Positions 35,878-45,860 of a DNA stretch of 64,000 bases are shown here, in pieces. Source of the stretch: Raffaelea ambrosiae (Eukaryota > Ascomycota > Sordariomycetes > Ophiostomatales > Ophiostomataceae). The position numbers and the translations under genes are program-made. The notes beneath the pieces were generated by a model that saw only the letters and a program-made list of their open reading frames with translations, made no database searches and had not been told where the DNA came from. The stretch is from assembly GCA_002778195.1 (NCBI GenBank), contig PCDI01000009.1, positions 376,291-440,290 on the forward strand. The letters are read 5' to 3'. How positions within the stretch are numbered: the first letter of the stretch is position 1; the number at the start of each line of letters is the position of its first letter.

Positions 35878-37039
35878 GCGAGAGAGACAAAGTTCCAGCG
35901 CCCGAGAGCGCTGGAAAACACGGAGTCCTAATAGTATGCAGTTAGTTACTACGGTACGCAACGACAGTGGCTGTCTGCACCGACCCCCTCGGCGCGACCA
36001 GTTGTCTTGTGTCCTGCACGCCCAGCCTGGGCATGCGTCTGTGCCGCCACGGGGGAGGTGCTCGTGCCTGTCTTCTTGTCTCTTCCGTCCTCTGTGTCGT
36101 ATTATTGTTCGCTCCCTTTCCAGCACGGCCAGCGCGGCCCCCAAGCAAGACTCGCGAACCAAGGGGCCAGCAGCAAGGGAGGAACATGCACATAGTATCT
36201 TGCCGTGCCGATATCTCACATAGCAATATGTCCGGTATGATGAGAGTCCCTAGCATGACTGACTGCTCCCCATCACACGCATCTTACGAGAACAGCAGGC
36301 CGGTCGCGCCATTCGGACAGCTCGACTCGATGATCACTTTCTGCGAGCTCTCCCAACAAGAAGAGACGGCTTTGGCGCCTTGCAGGCACACCGCACGAGA
36401 AGACGAGAGAAATTCCTCTCACAGCCTCTGACAACCTCCGACATGCTCTCTTACACAACCTCTAACTGGGGAGGGGGGGGGCACTTGCTCCTGAGGCAGA
36501 TCCCCGTTTGGGCCTGTCTCCGCTTTGAAGAGCCACGCCCCCCCTGAGCGGCACCCCGCTGCCATTGGCCGGGTTGGGCTACAACCAAGAGAGTTGAGTT
36601 GGGAGTCAGACAATACGAGTTATCTGAGAGATGCCGTGTACTTTGTAGCATGCGAATCTTGTACAGAGTATTCATTCTTATTCATTTCTTACATAGTACC
36701 TTGTTGAGGGCGCTGTTGGGGCTAAAAAAAAGCGCACACACACAAGCAAGGATGGTCATAGCGGGAAGGCTTTTTTGGGGAGACCGCTGAGGAACCTCAG
36801 TGGCCGTGAACCCCTGCGCAGCTTGTAAGCGAGTGCGGACGCTAAGCCAAGTTGGAGCTGGCTTTTGCTGGTCTCCCGTGATATGTAGGACCGCCGCCCC
36901 CAAGTCCATGGAGAACAAGTCAGCAGCGCACCCTCTTATCACAGCGGGGAATCACGGTAGCATTTCCCACTCGACAACGGCTGCCCAGGCATGGAGAGCG
37001 TCCTCAAGTACGAGAAGGCTGGCACTATGAGCAAAGACT

Positions 37040-40000
37040 CTCGTACGAGTGATGCTTGAGCAGGCACAATGAGCTCATGTCTTGCACCCATACCCGCCCC
37101 CCATTACTCGCCCGCTGGAACAATGGAATCCTTCCCATGCGGATGGCCTCACCTCTATCTCTCTCTCCGTCTGCAAGCACCTTCCGCTTCGTCCTCTTGG
37201 CCAACATGCAATGTCCTTTGTAATAGTACTCGTACTCGCTCGCTCTTGTCCACTTGTCCACGTACGAGTACGTCCAGTATCACTGTATCAGCTGCCGCCG
37301 CCAAGTCAGGCTCGCCTACTAGCATCTCCACACACCTCGGATACTCGGTTTTCTGGCTGTACGCGTACTGCCCAAGGCGATGCGCCGTAGGACTGTGTAC
37401 GAGTACTGGGCAGCTCCACTCAGCAGCTGGCGAGACACCCGGCGGAGCCAGCGCGTGGGCGTCCAACCAATTCCCGGGAATGGGGGACGGTTTTGGCAGG
37501 ACAGCATTTCTGTACGAGAGAACTGAAGACTCGGCGAGGGGCCTCTCCCTGTCCTCCCAGCACAATGGACAGCCGTTGAGACACAGAAATCCGGCTGTCT
37601 GTTTCCTGCCCACCATCCCAAGCTGGGACACAAAGAAGAGGAACAAGAAAGAACAAAAGGAAACAAACTGGGGACCAAGGCGTAGAGGACAAACCATCTT
37701 AGCTGCAGCCTCTGAGGTCTCTCCCATCATGTGTTGCTCGTCCGACCGTTGACAGCTCTTCCCACCGCTTCCCACCCGTGCACAGTCGTACCCGCTTGGC
37801 TGGGGTTTCCCTCACTTGCCAGGGGTATTCGTCGTTCTGCTGCTCGTCACTGGTGCGTGGCCGGTCCCACTAGCTAAAATACTGTAGTATTTTAGTGCCG
37901 GCGGTTGTACAGGACCGCCTATTGGGCGAGGCTGCACAGGCACAGAAAATGAGAATTGGCCGCTGGCCAATCGCAGTCAAGTATGTCAACATTCTTGGCC
38001 AATCACGACTCTTTGCGACTTACAACCCATGTTTCTCTCTTCCTTTTTTTTTTTTTTGGTTCCCTTGTTTTCATCACACCCCAAATTCCCCCGTCACCTT
38101 GCATGCAAAACTTGGCAAGGCGTCTTCTCTTTTCCCGTTGTCTTTGTCTTTCTCTCTCTTTCCTTTCTCGTTCTCTGGGGCAACCCCGCCATCCACCCTC
38201 CTATTCCCTGCCAGAAATAGAAGTAAAAAATCAGGAAGCTCTGTAGTACGAGTACAGCATACTGGGCATTGCCAGCCGCCCGGACTGGCCTTAAAAAAAA
38301 CCAGACTAACTAATAGTTACATAGTTAACTAGTACTTGTTAGAGACTACTTGCGCAGGCGGAATCCTGCTGTGTGGCTGTTCTCTTGGTATCGGCTTTAC
38401 ATAGCAATACCGTCCTTCCAAGCCACCATCTTTTCATGCAAGATGCAAACGTACTGTGTAATGATGCTCGCACACATCTATTCTCGCAGAAGGACAGAGG
38501 AGCCTCCGCACTCCTGCGCAGTTGGCGACTGGAGATCCGAAAGGAATCCTGACACCGCAGGGGAGGGGGCATACACCGTACTCCAAGGCCACAGAGACCC
38601 TTACAGAGAGATCCTGTCGCCGTGAACATCCTCACCGCCCGCAGGGGAAAAAAAGAGGCTAGCCAAGACAGACAGAGAGGTCAGGTGGTTGAGTTTGCCC
38701 ACCCGAAAGACCACAGACATGGGTCTCGGCTATCGTCTGTACGCATCAGCATTGTACTATTATCTGACCTTGCACTATGGCCACGAGTAGCATTGCTCTG
38801 TCTCTTCGCCTGCACGAAAAGACGCTACGAATCACACCTAGCCTGACACACCGTGGGCACAGAGGAGGGGAGGATGGGAGGATGGGCACTTTTCTTTTTT
38901 CCCCCTCCCATTCCCCATCACCAACAGGGCCAGCCATGTCCGATATCATGCTTTTTGTCGATGGATAGCACATGGTCCCTGTATGAAAGCTGCACCCATT
39001 GACTCTAGACCGATTCCGTAACTGCATGGTCACTACTACGAGTATGTAAGACGCGCATTATCGTCACAACACGATGCGGCTGGGTGCGAGTGTACGAGTT
39101 GGGAGAACAAGGGGAGAATGCAGAGACACGAGAAAAGAGGAAAAGACAAGGCGAGAACTGAATAGGAAAAAAAACACAATGAGAGATGTTGTTTGCGAAC
39201 AAGCACGACGGTGCAAGCGCATTCGTACACGCATCTTGCATCACGTCAGGACAGCACTGTACTGGATGCGCCGGATCTCGTTTCCGTATGTGCAGAGACA
39301 TTGGGAAGCTGCCAACAAACGTCGGGCATATCCCTCTCTCGACGGAAGGAAAGAACAGAGAAAGATGGCTGCAGCGCCGCAATGTCGCATTGCATCGAAC
39401 AATACAGGCAATGTCCCACCCCGTCCAAAGAAAGTCGGACCAACACACACTGCGCTGCACGCTGCACACTGCACATTTGTCCCGTAAGGCGGACTTGTCG
39501 TGCATTCAATAGCATTTGTCCAATTGTCGTAACGGCAGTCCCTGTTCGAGCAAGATACAAAGTACACGAACAGAGTCGCATTCGACCACGGCTAGCGATC
39601 TGCCAACAGCACACGCACACATACGGACACAGACAGATTACATAGTTAGTACACGCGAGACGGAACGTACAGCGAACAGCGAACAGACTGCAAACGGACC
39701 GCGAAAAACAATAAAGACTGGCATAGTCTGTAGCATCAGTTGAGAACGATCAAGGAGATCTACTAGTCGTTGGCCTACAGAGAGAAAGCTCATTCGGACA
39801 GTTCAATCTACTATGTACTATGTACGTCACTGCTGTGCTCTCTATTCCCTGTCGATGATCCCAGTCTGGCTTGCAACGGGGGGGCCAGGCTCTTCATCGG
39901 TCCCTGTCGAGTGTGTTGCCGCTTCCAACAACCAACGGCATCGACAGGGGGGGACCAGATTCACTACGAGTGCGTAGTCAGCCAGTTCTCTTGCAAATAA

Positions 40001-40988
40001 CTGGCTTGTCAAGCGCAGGGAGACTCTGGGCTTCTTTGAGCTGTTTCCAGCCATTCGCAAAGAACACGTTCTGTTTGCAATTGTCTGGCCTGCGACAGCC
40101 CATCTCGTCTCTTGTCTGCATTTTCTTGCCCGAATGCAAGTTCATTGAACAGCCCATCGACCACGTCTGCTCACAACCCATTTGCCCATCCACCCAGTCA
40201 TAATTCAACTCCGTCTGTCTACTTGCATCTTCCTCCGTAAGCGAACTGCAATTGCAAAACGTGGAGGGACAAAAATGAACGGGATTGGAGCGCATGCGAA
40301 GCGCTTGTTGGCATTTCCCCCCCGCCTCCCCCCTTGTGCCAATCAAAGACCACCGAGTTACACAGCAGTCCGATTACAGAGCCGATAGGCCCAGCAGACC
40401 TTCTAGACTTCTGTACGAGTAAATCTTCCCGCCTGGAGCAAAGGGGCCGCCTGTTCGGGCCGCCTGTTGGTTGTCCACCCCATCCCCCCGTCCCCCCGTC
40501 CCCCTCCGTTTTCTCGTGATCGTGCATGCGGATCGAACACAGAAGGGCGCCTAAGACTGCTTAATATTGGAGGGGAAGGAAAATAATGGATAGAATCCGC
40601 ACACAGTCATACACAAGGGCAGACGAACATGACAAGGGCAGTGGGAGCGCCCGCGGGCCTTGATCTCGGGCCTACTCGTACATATTGTGTATTACCACCA
40701 TAGCTCTGCTCTGTTCGGCTTCCATATATGCGGCCGACTGGGTCCGCCGCCGCTTTTGCCCCTGATGCCGCTGCCGCTGCCGCCGTTTTTAAAGAGTGCA
40801 GGCGTTCATGAACTGCTCCCAATACAGAGATTCCTTGGTCCTTTTTGGTGGCCACAGCCTCAACAAGCATGCAATACATTCCTCTTGGACCCCAACATGG
40901 CTTTAATTAGGCCCTGCCATCGACCTTTGCACCACCCCAAACAAACTTAAAAGAGAGAAAAGGAAGAGACCTGCGGCTCTAGTACGAG
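37040..40988. repeat. Cluster of dispersed GTACGAG / GTACGAGTA words
   Basis: Copies of GTACGAG in either orientation start at 37040/37043 (overlapping palindrome CTCGTACGAG), 37229, 37262, 37397, 37512, 38246, 39092, 40413, 40675 and 40982. Six of these extend to GTACGAGTA or its complement. They are not tandem and share no longer flanking sequence that I can see. Confidence 0.8.
39809..39824. repeat. Overlapping double copy of TACTATGTA
   Basis: TACTATG repeated twice and followed by TA, giving two overlapping copies of the nonamer that also occurs singly elsewhere in the window. Confidence 0.9.
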
Positions 40989-41405
40989 CAGACGGATGAA
41001 CCATCAAGGCGCATGCATCCTGTTTTGGCGCGCGCGGGAGAGCAGAGAGGCAAAGAGGCAAAACGAAAAAAACTAAGCTACTATGTAGCATTGCCGCTCT
41101 TCATTCATTCTTTTTGACTCTGGCCTTTTCGGTCGTGTTGGCCCATGTTGGCCTTATTGGCCTTGGCCTAGCACCATTTCTTTCCTTTTTGGGCCTTCCC
41201 TCGCGTGTTCCCCGGCCTCTGAGCACCCAACCTCACACGATGCTCGTCCTGAACTGGTCGGAATTAGGCGCCCGGGTCACGTAGAAGATGCATGCCAGTT
41301 ACGCAAGACGGCGGGAACGAATGCCAACAGACCACCCTTCCCTATCTAGCCTTCCCGCCCTCACATCTTACATGGCAACAACCTCTTTGCTCCCGTGAAT
41401 CCTTT

Positions 41406-43208
41406 TTACAATAGCTTTGCCCAGAAGTCCACCACATGGCCGGCATCCGCCTCGCCCAGTACGCTCGCCAGCCGTGTTCGTGTGCCTGGCTGCCCTGCGA
41501 GCCTGCCGATCGTTGCGGCCGTGTCCGTTAAGCTGGTCGCTGCGCTTGCTGTTGCCGTTGTAGTCGTACTTGCTGCTGTATTACCTGCTGTTGGCATCGA
41601 CGATGGTGGCAACACTGGCGGTGCTCCCGCTGCCATCCGCAATTGCATCTGTGCCGGCGGCTGGGGTTGTGTCTGCGACTGGGTCTGGGTCGTCGGCATC
41701 TGCATCTGCTTCTGTGTTGGAGCCACCTGCATTTGAGCCTCCTCTTGTTGAGCCTCCTCCGTCGTCATGCAAGCCGTGGTCGTTGGCATGGCTGCTGCCG
41801 CCGCCGCCGCTCCTACCGCTTCATCTGCCGCTGTTCCTGGGCCTCCTGGCCTTTCGGCCCCCGACAAAGCCCCTGACGTTTCGACCGTTTGGGTCGTTTG
41901 TATCGATGCAATCTCCTGCAATAACCTTTGCACTGCCTCGTTCGACAGTGGCCTGGCGCCCGTTGTGCAGAAGCGCAGCAGCTGATGCGGCCGACACTGG
42001 CCGATCAAGTCATTTGGATCTGGTTCTTGACGACCAGCATGACCGGCCGGTGCATCCAAGGCGGCGCCAACAGCACTAGAAGCGGCAGAAGCAGTGGAAG
42101 CAGCTGCATCAGCAGCCACTACAGCACCAGCCTGGCATCGGCTGTTCTTCCGTATCTGGCTGAGGAATGCGGCCAGTGTGGCCGGCAGCGTCTCAAACGA
42201 CGTCAGCGGCAACACTGGCAGGTCCATTGACAGGAGTCTGTTGGCCGGGGTCCGCATGTTAGCCGCGGAGCATGAACGTTGGGTTTTCTCTCCTAGGAAG
42301 GGGAAGCTCCTTGCAAAGTTTCCTCGGGACGTTCTTTCTTACTCAACTTGAAGCTTCTGGTAAGCGGCCATGTTGGCTCGGTTGCTGCCGCCTGCTCCCC
42401 CTGTGCCACTCCCACCAGACAGGAGGAACACCACGGCGCCGCCCAGTCCGCTCTTGCGGCCGTGCAGGCGTTGCAGACGCTTGCTTGTCTCGGGCTTGCC
42501 CACATCAGCAGGGGCCACGAGCACAAACCGAAAGACGTCGCTGCTGCTGCTGCTGTCAGAGTCCTGATCGCTTTGAGAGGGACCATTTGGGGCAATGCGG
42601 ACAGCCAGGTCGTGCGATCCCAGCCGGGCCTTCTCCCACTTGGGCTCTACGCGGCTAGCCAGCAGGATCGGCACAGCGGGTGCCCAGGCTGGTCGGTCCT
42701 GGAGCGACGAGCAATAGAGATTGCTAACGATCTTGGCTGTTGGTGTGGGTGGTGATGCCGAGGGCTGCTGTGATGCTGCCACGGGTGTTGCCGGTGGTGG
42801 CGTTGGGCGTGGAGGTGGTTGTACAGCTAGACTGGCCGCCGAGGGTTGTGAAGCCGCACCGTATGTTGGCCTGGCAGGTGTCCGCGGCTCTGTTGCCGGC
42901 CTAATTGGCGTTCTCACGTCCATCGAACTGTACCTCGCTGGCGACCGAGTAGCTATGGACGCTTGCCTGGTTGGAAATGCAGGTGCGGGATTTCGCCTGC
43001 TCGACCATGGCCTAGAGGTTGGAGCCCGATGCAAAGATGATGGCGGTACTCGCATCGTGGTGGTAGTGGCGGGCGGCCGGATACCATTGGCCTGAGACGG
43101 AGGGCTGATGTAGGTAGTTGCGTAGACGCCTCCCGGTGACGACTGGTACGGTCGACGTCGTTGCGGGGGCCGGCGACGGGGTCTCGGCGTGCTTGGGTAA
43201 GGGGCCAT
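41406..43208 (-). CDS. Uncharacterised two-exon protein with Pro/Arg-rich N-terminus and Gln-rich segment
   Basis: Exons 43208-42343 and 42237-41406 give 565 residues. The intron has donor GTAAGA, branch GCTAAC and acceptor ACAG, and the join yields KLQVELLSMDLPVLPL in frame. Residues 1-170 are basic and rich in Pro, Arg, Ser and Thr. Then come folded-looking segments: IVSNLYCSSLQDRPAWAPAV, ILLASRVEPKWEKARLGSHD, VFRFVLVAPADV, and a Gly-rich AVVFLLSGGSGTGG stretch. After the intron are MDLPVLPLTSFETLPATLAAFL and LLRFCTTGARPLSNEAVQRLLQEI. A Gln/Met/Thr-rich run (about 440-490) precedes the short ordered end GHVVDFWAKLL. I do not recognise the family. An upstream in-frame Met at 43262 would add 18 residues. 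Third-position GC and splicing support a real gene. Confidence 0.75.
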
Positions 43209-43624
43209 TGTGCCGGCACAGGCGGCGCCGGCGCAAAGCAAGCTGGCGGGGAATCGTGACACACCTTGACAGACACAGATCTGGTGACAGGGAAAGAAGG
43301 AAGAAATGGTCGAGATGAGAAGTGTTCTTTTTTTGGCTACCTATTTTGTGTGGCCGCTTCTAGCTCGAACAGGGAAACACCGTCTCCGTTGCTCCTTCCC
43401 TTTTCTTCTTGTTTTCCAAATGAGAGATTCTAGCATCCAAACGCGCCTTCCCAAAGTTTATCGCTGCGCCATATGTGAGTTTGAATAAAGTGCATTATGC
43501 AGTGATGCCCTGACACCTGCTTGGGTGTCTCTTGGCCGTTGCCTCCTTCCTTCTTGGCCAGCAAAGTATGTTGTTGACTCTATGGGTCCGTATACTCGTA
43601 ACGCAGTCTCTTTTTCGTCCTCCG
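43209..43624 (-). other. Short intergenic region upstream of the uncharacterised gene
   Basis: About 0.4 kb holding the promoter of the uncharacterised gene and the 3' end of OPA3. Nothing else seen. Confidence 0.6.
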
Positions 43625-44507
43625 TTATGCCGGGCTTGGCGTCGGTCCAGCTTCTGCCACGCTCTTTGCTCCTTGCTTCTGTGGTTGTATTGGCTCCGTC
43701 GCCGTAGCGGTTGCTGGTGTTGCTTCCATCTCTTCTGGCGGTGCCGGCGGCAGCAGCGGCAGCTTCGTCTTCGGATCGCGGTAGTTGCGCAGCGCGGACT
43801 CCATGGCCAGGATGCGGCTCGACTGCCGCAATTCCTCGGCGCGCACGGCAGCCAGTTGTTCGCTGAGCTGTTTGTAGCGTTCGGCATTGACGTCGGGCTT
43901 GCCGACTGATCGATAGTATTCGTACAGAATCAAGACGCCGCCGACGACCAGAATAAACGAGTCGCCGAGCACGTCAGCGAACAGGTCGACGGCCTTGGCC
44001 TCGGGCAGTGCGCGGAACTTGCGGCGCCAGACACTCACCCTCTTTCCGGGCGGCGGTATCGTCGCGGCCGGGTGGGACTCCTTGGCGGTGGTGCCGTACT
44101 TGGCGCGGTCCGCCGCCTCCTTGGCCTTCTCGCGGGCTTCGCGCTCGACCTGTTCCTTGGTCTTGACGGTGGGTGCCTCCGCGAGCTCAGCCTTTTCGCG
44201 GGCGCGTTTTTCGGCGTCTGGGTTGCGGAGCAGAGCGACGTTCATGCGCATGTTGATCTGGTGCATGCCCTGGCCGCACCGGGCGGCGATGGCGCGGAAG
44301 CGAGGGTGTTCGTGGGCCTGTCTCTTGATATGGTTCTGTTTGTTTGCGAGGGAAGCTGAGTTAGCCTTTTCTGCTCATGCACTTCTCTGCTAGCCCATGC
44401 CACCTGGAGATCCGGCTGTTCCTAATTCCTAATCCACGTACTGCACCATATTTCGAAATGTGCCGCACGAACAGCGACGCGAGCTTGAACAGAGGAAGGG
44501 CAACCAT
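43625..44507 (-). CDS. OPA3: OPA3-like mitochondrial protein
   Basis: Member of the OPA3 family, mitochondrial membrane-associated proteins whose human member is mutated in optic atrophy and 3-methylglutaconic aciduria; molecular role unclear. Exons 44507-44442 (22 residues) and 44335-43625 give 258 residues. The donor is GTACGT, the acceptor ACAG, with GGCTAAC as branch. The N-terminus MVALPLFKLASLFVRHISKY followed by HPRFRAIAARCGQGMHQINMRM is the family signature. A Lys/Glu/Ala-rich helix follows (about 65-105). A hydrophobic helix (about 139-163; ADVLGDSFILVVGGVLILYEYY) is followed by a coiled coil (about 170-207) and a Pro/Ala/Thr tail. The first exon is short and conserved, so a start at 44564 is rejected. 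Divergent from the polo kinase. Confidence 0.93.
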
Positions 44508-45860
44508 TTTGCCGACAGGGGCAGGCGGAGTTGAGGAACGAATATGATGTATGTCGTCCGGCATTCAAGGTCACAATATACGGGCCAGCCCAAAACCCAG
44601 CACGCAGCGTGTTGAGAAGTTGATTCGGCGGGCGAATGGTCTGCTATCCAGGTTCGAGGGTCATGCTTGGTCGAGTAATTATCTGTCGAGGGAGGGGGGG
44701 AAACGGTCCAGGGCTGTGGAAGCTGGATCTGGTCAGTAACAGGAAGTCAAAGAGAAAATAGTGTAGATATACAGGCAGATCATCAAGCAAAAGCGCAACA
44801 TACCTCAATTCTCCGCCAACAGCCGGGTTGTAGTTCAAAGCTTGGCAGTTTGGAAGCTCCGATCTAGTCCAAAGGCTGATGCTCGATGTAAGATGCACAC
44901 GTGACATCCAGAGCAAGGGTCCACAGCTGGGAGTGTTGGCCAATAACATGCAACAGCTTTGGAAGCTCTTTAGTGTCATTGGAGTTGGTGGCCATCGGGT
45001 CAGCTTCCAGGGAGCCAAATATCAGATATATTTGTACAGGGGTCAGCTAGGAGACTTTTCGCAAAGACAAACTTTTCGAGTTTCAGGCCATTTGAAAAGG
45101 GGTTGAAAACCTCTCGAATTACCTGAAATACGCTACATAGTGCTGCTTCGGCTCTTGTTAGTTGTCTTCAGCGGGTGCGTGCTAAAATAAGTGGAGTCAC
45201 GTGCGATATATGGACTACTCGCTATGTACAAAATCCAGCCAATCACAGTACACAGCCTTGTAGCACACCGCCAATCGACAACGCCAGGGTCGTGCACTTA
45301 GTTGCTTAGCAACGGGTAGCCTGCCCAAACGGGGCATCGCAGCGTAAACTTTGGGGAGCCACACACAGAAAGTAGAGAGACACACACCAATAAGTTTCTC
45401 TTTCTATACCCCCCCCCTCCTCTTCAACCTAGAATCGTACACACACGACAGCTTTCTCACGATAGGTTGCTTGTTTTGCCTTCTTGCAACCCTTTCTTTC
45501 TCTCCTTTGTGTTTACCGTTGCAAGTGCAAGAGCAGGTGAGTTTTATTGTCTTTTGTTCGACTATTTTGACTTTCCTCACTTTTCCTACTTTCCCTCTTC
45601 TCTGGAAGAGCTGTCTGTTTCTGTCGTCTTTGTCGATCCTCTTCGTGCGCTCCTGCTTCTTGGAAGACCTTATTTTTGGCCAATGCACCTCGCCAGTCGA
45701 CTAATACGAATAGTAAACAAACAATTGCCGACGACGAGAACGAGGAGAAACGACGACACACCTTCGACGATTTTTTTGTTTTGTTTCGTTTCTTCGCCAA
45801 GTCCTTGTTCTTCTTTGTTCTTCTTCCACCGCGGATGAGCATCTTCCTGCACTCGCAATC
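44508..45860. promoter_or_regulatory. Bidirectional promoter region OPA3 / polo-like kinase
   Basis: 1.35 kb. Notable sites are TCACGTG (about 45196), two CCAAT boxes in the same orientation (about 45238 and 45271), the 13-bp palindrome GTTGCTTAGCAAC (45301-45313) and GTAAACA (45713-45719). A C/T-rich leader follows from 45400. A possible 5' UTR intron runs from GTGAGT at 45537 to TAG at 45713, with CTAAT as branch. Confidence 0.55.
45301..45313. promoter_or_regulatory. X-box-like palindrome GTTGCTTAGCAAC
   Basis: Perfect inverted repeat GTTGC-TTA-GCAAC apart from its central base pair. It matches the half-site structure recognised by RFX-family winged-helix factors, and lies 548 bp upstream of the polo kinase start. 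Binding is inferred. Confidence 0.45.

Larger units (their letters stand above)
33330..41405. other. 8.1-kb tract without recognisable protein-coding genes
   Basis: Lies between the start of the small membrane protein gene and the stop of the uncharacterised gene. The open frames here (for example minus 33348-34277 and plus 37069-37752) are Ser/Leu/Phe- or Ser/Pro-rich without family resemblance. Present are a 24-G run, many shorter G/C runs, CCAAT boxes (35729, 35868-35877, 37963, 37997), a CCAAT/TATA pair on the minus strand, and dense GTACGAGTA and TACTATGTA words from 36.7 to 41.1 kb. Long regulatory DNA or non-coding RNA genes are plausible. Confidence 0.6.

Noticed and set aside
37069..37752. 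227-codon frame (+) in the gene desert
   Set aside because: Ser/Cys-rich, with a 206-codon frame opposite; no splice extension gives a recognisable domain.
44651..44662. GGTTCGAGGGT resembling a tRNA B box
   Set aside because: No acceptor-stem pairing or A box at the right distance. Other TTCGAA/TTCGAG words in the window also fail.
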